A stretch of DNA of 8,989 nucleotides from Lawsonibacter hominis (GTDB lineage: Bacteria; Bacillota; Clostridia; Oscillospirales; Oscillospiraceae). Shown here piece by piece: positions 5,264 through 8,989 of this stretch. The notes beneath the pieces are model-generated. The model was not told the DNA's origin and ran no database searches. It worked only from the letters and a program-made list of their open reading frames with translations. The position numbers were made by a program, and so were the translations under genes. The stretch is taken from assembly GCF_014287895.1 (NCBI RefSeq), contig NZ_JACOPP010000053.1, positions 1 through 8,989 on the forward strand, written 5' to 3'. Every line of letters begins with the position of its first letter. Position 1 is the first letter of the stretch.

Positions 5264-8236
5264 CTATTCATAGGGAGAAAACGCAAGCGCATCGTACTGC
5301 AAAGAGAACGCCCTGGTATAGTCTTTTTCCGGCGTGTCATAGTAATGATAGTCCGCAACAATTGCTCCAGTGCTCTCGTCATAGCGCTTACTGGGCATGC
5401 GCATCATCGGGCTCTGCGGCGGATCAATCAAATGATTCACACCGGCCACCTCCACGGCATCCCCGCTCCTGCGGTAAATCATTACATCCCCTGTGCCGCC
5501 GATGTTGTAGGCCACGTTGCAGATCAGCTCCCGCACGCCGTCCCCATCCAAATCCACAAAGTGGTCGTCCCGCTGAAAGCCGAAGCTGTCGGCGATTTGT
5601 ACGATATCATGGTCCTCCACGATATAATAGGTGTGTGTCGTTGTACCCGTCATGGTGTGGTTGGAAAGCAGGAAGCCGTTCCAGCCCATGATATTCTCAA
5701 AGGAGCGCAGCTCTACAGGGCGGGGAAAAGCGGCGTCCCAATCCGGTATCGGCTCCACGGCGGTTTCCGCGCCGCCCTGCCGCACATAGGCCTCCATGCC
5801 ATCGCGGTTTTGCCGCAGCCCCACCTGGTACTCCCCCCGATCCAGCAGCCAGGTTTTGCCCCAGTCGTAGGAGATCAAGGTCTCATCACCAGTGTATGCA
5901 TCGCCGAACACGGTGGCCGTCATAACAATCTGGGTTCCCAGACGCCGGATATCCCACACTTCCCAGGTGTCGCCGTAAAACGGGAGGTCAGCCCGGTTCC
6001 AGGTTTCGCCGCCGTCATGGGTGATCAGGACGGGAGAACCGTTGAAACGTCCGATGGAGATGATGGCGTGCTCGTTATCAAAGAACGCGGTTTTGCTGGG
6101 CCACCATGCCGCCTGTAGGAGTTGTCCTGTCTCCGTCCAAGTTCCGCCCCCGTCGTGGGTGCGGTAAACGTAGGTGTCCGCGCCGCCCACGCCGTGGCCG
6201 TAAGTCGCCGCCAGCCATCCGTTTTGCGCGTCCACCATCTGCATGGAAATACCGGGTTCCCCGAATAGGGTAGTGGCCGTATCCCGCCCCGCTAAGTCCT
6301 CGTACTCCCACTCGCGGGGCGGAGCCACGGCAGGCCCCAGCGGCGTCCAGCCTGTCTCCCCGGCATAGCGGGCGACGGGTACGCCGTCCAAAAGGGTATA
6401 ATAGCGCCCGGCCCACTCCGACTGATTGTCCAGGGGTGCCTGAGCCTCCGGGATCAGCACTTCGATTGCATCCGGGGTAAAGCACAGCAGAGCGGAAAGC
6501 AGTATTTTCTCCGGGCCGTACTCGCCCGTGTCCTCAGCCGCCCCTACGCGATAGATCAGCGGGAGACAGCCGTTATCCCAGTGCTCCGGGTCCATACCCT
6601 CTATCGTCCAATCCGGGAAGCGCTCCCGCAGCAACCCGGTCACGTCGGCCTTGTAAATAGTTCCGTTTCGTCCAAAATAGTAAACGGCCTCTCCAGTGCC
6701 GTGGTAGAAGTAGAGCAGCTCCTTCTCCCCATCTCCGTTCAGGTCGTGTTCCACCACCAAATTGGCGCAGTCGGCCAGAAGGCGGGGTACGCCCTCTTCG
6801 TCCAGGTAGAAATAGTCGAAGGCCTGATAGCCCGCCCCCCGGGGAACCTCGATGCGAAAGCCGCTATGCCCAAACAGGTCTGCATACGCCTCTACCGCGC
6901 AGCTTCCGCCGCCGTATGCGCTCTCCTCCATGCAGAACCGCAGCAGGGAATCGCCCTGCCGGAGCGCCCAGTATTTTGTGTACGCACTGCCCGGCTCCCG
7001 GTACAGGACGATCTCCGTCCCATCCGGTAAGGTCTGTTCCAACAGCACCTCCCCCATGGCATTCGTGGGGACGAGGTCGGGCTCCATGCCGGGGGGAGGG
7101 GCATAGGAGGACAGATCCGTGAGGGGGAGGGTTGCCGCGACGGTAGATTCACCGGCATGGGACGCAGATGGTTCCTGTCGGGCCGGGGATGTCACGGTGC
7201 AGGCCACCAGGGTAACCGCGCAGACTGCGGCGAGCATACAGAGAATGGCGGGGAGAGCGCCCCGGCCCTTCCCGGGGGACATGATACCCTCCAACCGCTC
7301 CGCCAGCACCCGTTTCCCTCCGGAAAAGCCGGTGGAGAGGGCCGAGCCGCGGCACTTTTGCAGTACGTTCAGCAAAACAATCCCATAGAACCGCCGATCT
7401 TCCAAAGCGGCATGGGCCAGAACCTGCTCGTCACAGGCGCGCTCCATGTCCTGCCCCGCCATGCGCCGCAGCAGCCAGACGGCCGGGTTGAACCAGTGGA
7501 GGATATGGGCCGCCAGCAGCAAAACCTTCCACAGCAGGTCGTGATTGCTCCAGTGGGTCAGCTCGTGGCGGAAAATCCAGAGGGCGTCGTCTTCCGTTAA
7601 ATCAGCATCCGGAAGGAGCAGCCTGGGATGGAATGGTCCCGCCAGCATGGGGCCCCCGGCGTCCGCATACAGAAAGAGGCGGGGCGGTCTGACACAGCCC
7701 CGCTCCCCACAGGTCGCACGGTATGTCTCCGCAAGCCGCCCACATTCCACAGGCTTCGCCCAGCGGCGCAGCCTGTGCTGAAAGTGCCGCTCTTTTATGA
7801 GTTGATGTGTGAGCATACCCGCCGCGCCCAGCAGCCAAACGACCTTGAGCACGTGAAGCAACGGGACGGAGGTTTGGGCTGCGGGAGCCGGAGAGGTGGG
7901 CGCATCCATCAGCGGCGCTTCACCGCCGCCGGGATGGCCGGGCGCATGGGGGGCAACCGTTTCAGGCGTGGCCGCCTGTACCCTGGGTATCCCGCTCTGC
8001 CTGTGGACCACCTGGATCGTTTGCTCCGGGAGCGCGACCACAATGGGGGCCCTCCCCCCCGGAATGGGAAAGAAAATACCCGCCAGCAGCACCAGGGAGA
8101 GCAAATACCAGAGACGCTTTTTCCATCTGGCTGAGAACCGCCGATCCCAGAAAGGGGACAGAAGGGTCAAGATCAGAGTCAGAGCCCCCACGATCAGGGA
8201 GGTGCGCAGGAGATTGAGAAACAACAGGTCGCTCAT
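5264..8236 (-). CDS. M56 (BlaR1-like) membrane metallopeptidase fused to a large extracellular Asp-box sensor region
   Basis: A 990-residue membrane sensor-protease that probably relays an external signal by cleaving or destabilising the BlaI-type repressor encoded just upstream. Membrane spans are near residues 8-27, 42-58, 125-143, 234-256 and 327-347. A Pro/Ala-rich external loop covers 60-124. The zinc-peptidase domain has HELTH at 224-228 and the downstream DMERACDE (263-270), with E265 the probable third ligand. After the last span comes a roughly 640-residue outer region with no SxxK penicillin-binding motifs in a serine-transpeptidase context. Instead it has three Asp-boxes (THDGGGTW 693-700, THDGGETW 739-746, SYDWGKTW 789-796), typical of beta-propellers such as sialidases and Ycf48, and two calcium-loop-like motifs (DLNGDGEKEL 498-507, DLDGDGVREL 895-904). 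The start ATG overlaps the blaI stop by 4 nt, so translation is coupled. Family certain, stimulus unknown. It is much longer than ordinary BlaR1 (about 600). Confidence 0.88.
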   Translation of the reverse strand: MSDLLFLNLLRTSLIVGALTLILTLLSPFWDRRFSARWKKRLWYLLSLVLLAGIFFPIPGGRAPIVVALPEQTIQVVHRQSGIPRVQAATPETVAPHAPGHPGGGEAPLMDAPTSPAPAAQTSVPLLHVLKVVWLLGAAGMLTHQLIKERHFQHRLRRWAKPVECGRLAETYRATCGERGCVRPPRLFLYADAGGPMLAGPFHPRLLLPDADLTEDDALWIFRHELTHWSNHDLLWKVLLLAAHILHWFNPAVWLLRRMAGQDMERACDEQVLAHAALEDRRFYGIVLLNVLQKCRGSALSTGFSGGKRVLAERLEGIMSPGKGRGALPAILCMLAAVCAVTLVACTVTSPARQEPSASHAGESTVAATLPLTDLSSYAPPPGMEPDLVPTNAMGEVLLEQTLPDGTEIVLYREPGSAYTKYWALRQGDSLLRFCMEESAYGGGSCAVEAYADLFGHSGFRIEVPRGAGYQAFDYFYLDEEGVPRLLADCANLVVEHDLNGDGEKELLYFYHGTGEAVYYFGRNGTIYKADVTGLLRERFPDWTIEGMDPEHWDNGCLPLIYRVGAAEDTGEYGPEKILLSALLCFTPDAIEVLIPEAQAPLDNQSEWAGRYYTLLDGVPVARYAGETGWTPLGPAVAPPREWEYEDLAGRDTATTLFGEPGISMQMVDAQNGWLAATYGHGVGGADTYVYRTHDGGGTWTETGQLLQAAWWPSKTAFFDNEHAIISIGRFNGSPVLITHDGGETWNRADLPFYGDTWEVWDIRRLGTQIVMTATVFGDAYTGDETLISYDWGKTWLLDRGEYQVGLRQNRDGMEAYVRQGGAETAVEPIPDWDAAFPRPVELRSFENIMGWNGFLLSNHTMTGTTTHTYYIVEDHDIVQIADSFGFQRDDHFVDLDGDGVRELICNVAYNIGGTGDVMIYRRSGDAVEVAGVNHLIDPPQSPMMRMPSKRYDESTGAIVADYHYYDTPEKDYTRAFSLQYDALAFSPYE

Positions 8237-8619
8237 GGCGTTCCCCCCCAGTGTTCCAGCATTTCGCGCAACTCCCGAAGGTCCTGCTCACTGACGGCCT
8301 GTCCCTCCACTAGGGAGGCGACAAGGCCCGTCACGGAATTTCCATAGAGCTTTTCCAGGAGGGTGCGCCCCTCCCGCTGGCGGTAGTCGGACTGACGGAC
8401 CAGCGGGGTATAAAAATTATTCCAGCCCCGCTTTTCACAGGCCAGAAAGCCCTTTTCACACAGACGGTTGAGGGCGGTGCCCAGCGCCCCCGAGGACCAA
8501 TTGCGCTTTCCGGCCAGTGCGGCCTGAATGTAGGCAGAATTGACCGCTTCTCCGGCCCCCCAGACCGCCTGCATGATCTCCAATTCCGCATCTCCCAGGC
8601 GTTTGATTTCCGCTGCCAT
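8233..8619 (-). CDS. BlaI/MecI/CopY-family transcriptional repressor
   Basis: A 128-residue winged-helix repressor of normal family length. The DNA-binding domain covers about residues 5-72 (IKRLGDAELEIMQAVWGAGE, then NWSSGALGTALNRLCEKGFL, with the wing CEKRGWNNFYTPLV). The C-terminal dimerisation helices (EKLYGNSVTGLVASLVE... LRELREMLEHW) include the region where BlaI and MecI are cut during induction. It overlaps the M56 gene start by 4 nt (ATGA), the classic regulator-sensor pair. The start is placed at 8619 because AAAGGGG stands 8 nt upstream and because family proteins begin this way; the longer in-frame start at 8718 would run back into the transposase gene and through the IS end. The gene now sits 19 bp from an IS256-type end, so its native promoter and operator appear to be missing. 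Confidence 0.92.
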   Translation of the reverse strand: MAAEIKRLGDAELEIMQAVWGAGEAVNSAYIQAALAGKRNWSSGALGTALNRLCEKGFLACEKRGWNNFYTPLVRQSDYRQREGRTLLEKLYGNSVTGLVASLVEGQAVSEQDLRELREMLEHWGGTP

Positions 8620-8627
8620 ACCACCAA

Positions 8628-8634
8628 CCCCTTT
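8628..8634 (-). promoter_or_regulatory. Ribosome binding site of the BlaI-type gene, just outside the IS end
   Basis: Minus-strand AAAGGGG, 8 nt before ATG 8619. Only about four bases separate it from the first base of the IS-type inverted repeat at 8639, so the insertion spared the translation signal but not the upstream control region. Confidence 0.55.
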
Positions 8635-8638
8635 ATAC

Positions 8639-8664
8639 GGTAGTGTCAAGGATTTTGCGCAAAT
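8639..8664. repeat. Terminal inverted repeat (one end) of an IS256-family element
   Basis: The stretch starting GGTAGTGTCAAGGATTTTGC, 29 nt or more past the transposase stop codon, has the look of IS256-family ends (G-rich start, AGTGTCAA/AGTGTAAA core, then T-rich and CGCAAA). On the minus strand it contains TTGACA (8649-8644) facing outward into blaI, as in IS256-type ends that can supply a -35 box. No -10 box is found 16-18 bp further on (the bases are TGGTGG). The exact inner boundary cannot be set because the partner repeat is outside the window. Confidence 0.6.
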
Positions 8665-8692
8665 TGGTTTGCAGGCTCTGGAATGAATGAAG

Positions 8693-8989
8693 TCAGCCAG
8701 CAATGGAGGCGTCCTCAACGGCAGCCTCCAGGTGCTTCATGTTCATGTACTTTTTGTTGCCCCACTGGGTGCCGGCCACATGGCGCAGGCGGGCACAGAC
8801 CAGCATGAGGGCGGAGTTACCATCCGGGAAAGTACCAACCACACGGGTGCGGCGGCGGATCTCCCGGTTCAGCCTCTCAATGACATTGTTGGTGCGGATG
8901 CGAGTCCAGTGTTCGCTGGGAAAATCGCAGTAGGTAAGAGTCTCCTCAATGCCATCCTCTACCTTCCTGGCAGCCTCCTTCAGTTTCAT
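8693..8989 (-). CDS. IS256-family (mutator-type) transposase, C-terminal part
   Basis: The last 98 or more residues of a DDE transposase that normally has about 400; the gene continues past the window edge, and the Met codon at 8989 is internal rather than the true start. The segment WTRIRTNNVIERLNREIRRR is the diagnostic C-terminal signature of the family, and E38 of this fragment (the glutamate of VIERLNRE) is the likely third catalytic acidic residue of the DDE triad. It is followed by RVVGTFPDGNSALMLVCARL and the usual short tail. No frameshift is seen in the visible part, so it may be intact. There is no obvious terminator between its stop at 8693 and blaI at 8619, so transcripts could read through. 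Confidence 0.93.
   Translation of the reverse strand: MKLKEAARKVEDGIEETLTYCDFPSEHWTRIRTNNVIERLNREIRRRTRVVGTFPDGNSALMLVCARLRHVAGTQWGNKKYMNMKHLEAAVEDASIAG

Larger units (their letters stand above)
8639..8989 (-). mobile_element. IS256-family insertion sequence, 3' end only
   Basis: The element runs from its terminal repeat at about 8639 through the transposase gene and off the right edge of the window. Its transposase is transcribed toward the BlaI/M56 operon. The bases outside the end (8630-8638) would be one copy of the target duplication, which this family usually makes at 8-9 bp; the other copy lies beyond the window and cannot be checked. Confidence 0.75.

Noticed and set aside
5147..6118. 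Plus-strand open frame of 323 codons
   Set aside because: Only its first 38 codons (the phosphoesterase fragment) look meaningful; the rest is the antisense shadow of the M56 gene.
8054..8060. C7 run early in the M56 gene (and another at 8243-8249) as phase-variation tracts
   Set aside because: Runs of seven are common in GC-rich DNA, both frames are intact, and there is no supporting feature such as an alternative start.
8621..8649. Hybrid promoter from outward TTGACA in the IS end plus a -10 in flanking DNA
   Set aside because: The hexamer at the right distance is TGGTGG, and the nearby TATAAA (about 8630-8636, minus) is only 6-7 bp from TTGACA and would start the transcript past the ribosome binding site.
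8620..8718. Longer in-frame start for the BlaI-type repressor at 8718
   Set aside because: The extra 33 residues run backward through the IS terminal repeat and into the transposase gene, and are unlike the family; ATG 8619 has its own ribosome binding site.
1..8989. CRISPR arrays, tRNA or rRNA genes
   Set aside because: No regularly spaced direct repeats, no tRNA cloverleaf with a T-loop GTTCRA-type motif, and no rRNA-like sequence were seen.

Overview
The window is about 9 kb of GC-rich bacterial DNA. Its gene content fits a gut Clostridia/Oscillospiraceae-type Firmicute: a BlaI/M56 two-gene sensor operon, a MepA-like MATE pump, a RACo-type ferredoxin/ASKHA protein, a DUF6061-like small protein and an IS256-family transposase. 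The taxonomic call is inference from gene families and base composition; there is no marker gene.

Layout. Positions 1-197 carry no gene but hold four back-to-back hairpins, at least one of them terminator-like. Position 198-1793 (minus) encodes a 2Fe-2S/ASKHA protein of the reductive activator of corrinoid proteins type. It has its own consensus-like promoter, whose -35 box lies inside the end of the upstream MATE gene. Position 1862-3280 (minus) encodes the MATE efflux protein. It diverges from a TetR-family regulator (3381-3974, plus). The two share a 34-bp near-perfect palindrome at 3317-3350 that also contains a -35/-10 pair in each direction, so the TetR protein very likely represses both itself and the pump. 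A small all-helical protein of unknown function (4017-4445, plus) follows tetR.

Positions 4446-5263 are a visibly AT-richer patchwork: a hairpin, a rho-independent terminator, a DUF6061-like gene whose C-terminal half looks like run-on, the remains of a small membrane protein on the other strand, and a roughly 45-codon fragment of a 5'-nucleotidase/cyclic phosphodiesterase-type gene. This patch looks like a scar of repeated insertion and deletion.

Positions 5264-8619 (minus) form a translationally coupled operon: a BlaI/MecI-type repressor, then a 990-residue M56 (BlaR1-like) metallopeptidase. In place of a penicillin-binding sensor, the latter carries a large extracellular region with three Asp-box motifs and two Dx(D/N)xDG calcium-loop motifs. 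This is the most unusual protein here and a candidate signalling system with an unknown stimulus. An IS256-family element enters from the right edge (8639-8989 and beyond). Its end lies only 19 bp upstream of the repressor start codon, so the native promoter/operator of the operon appears to have been displaced.
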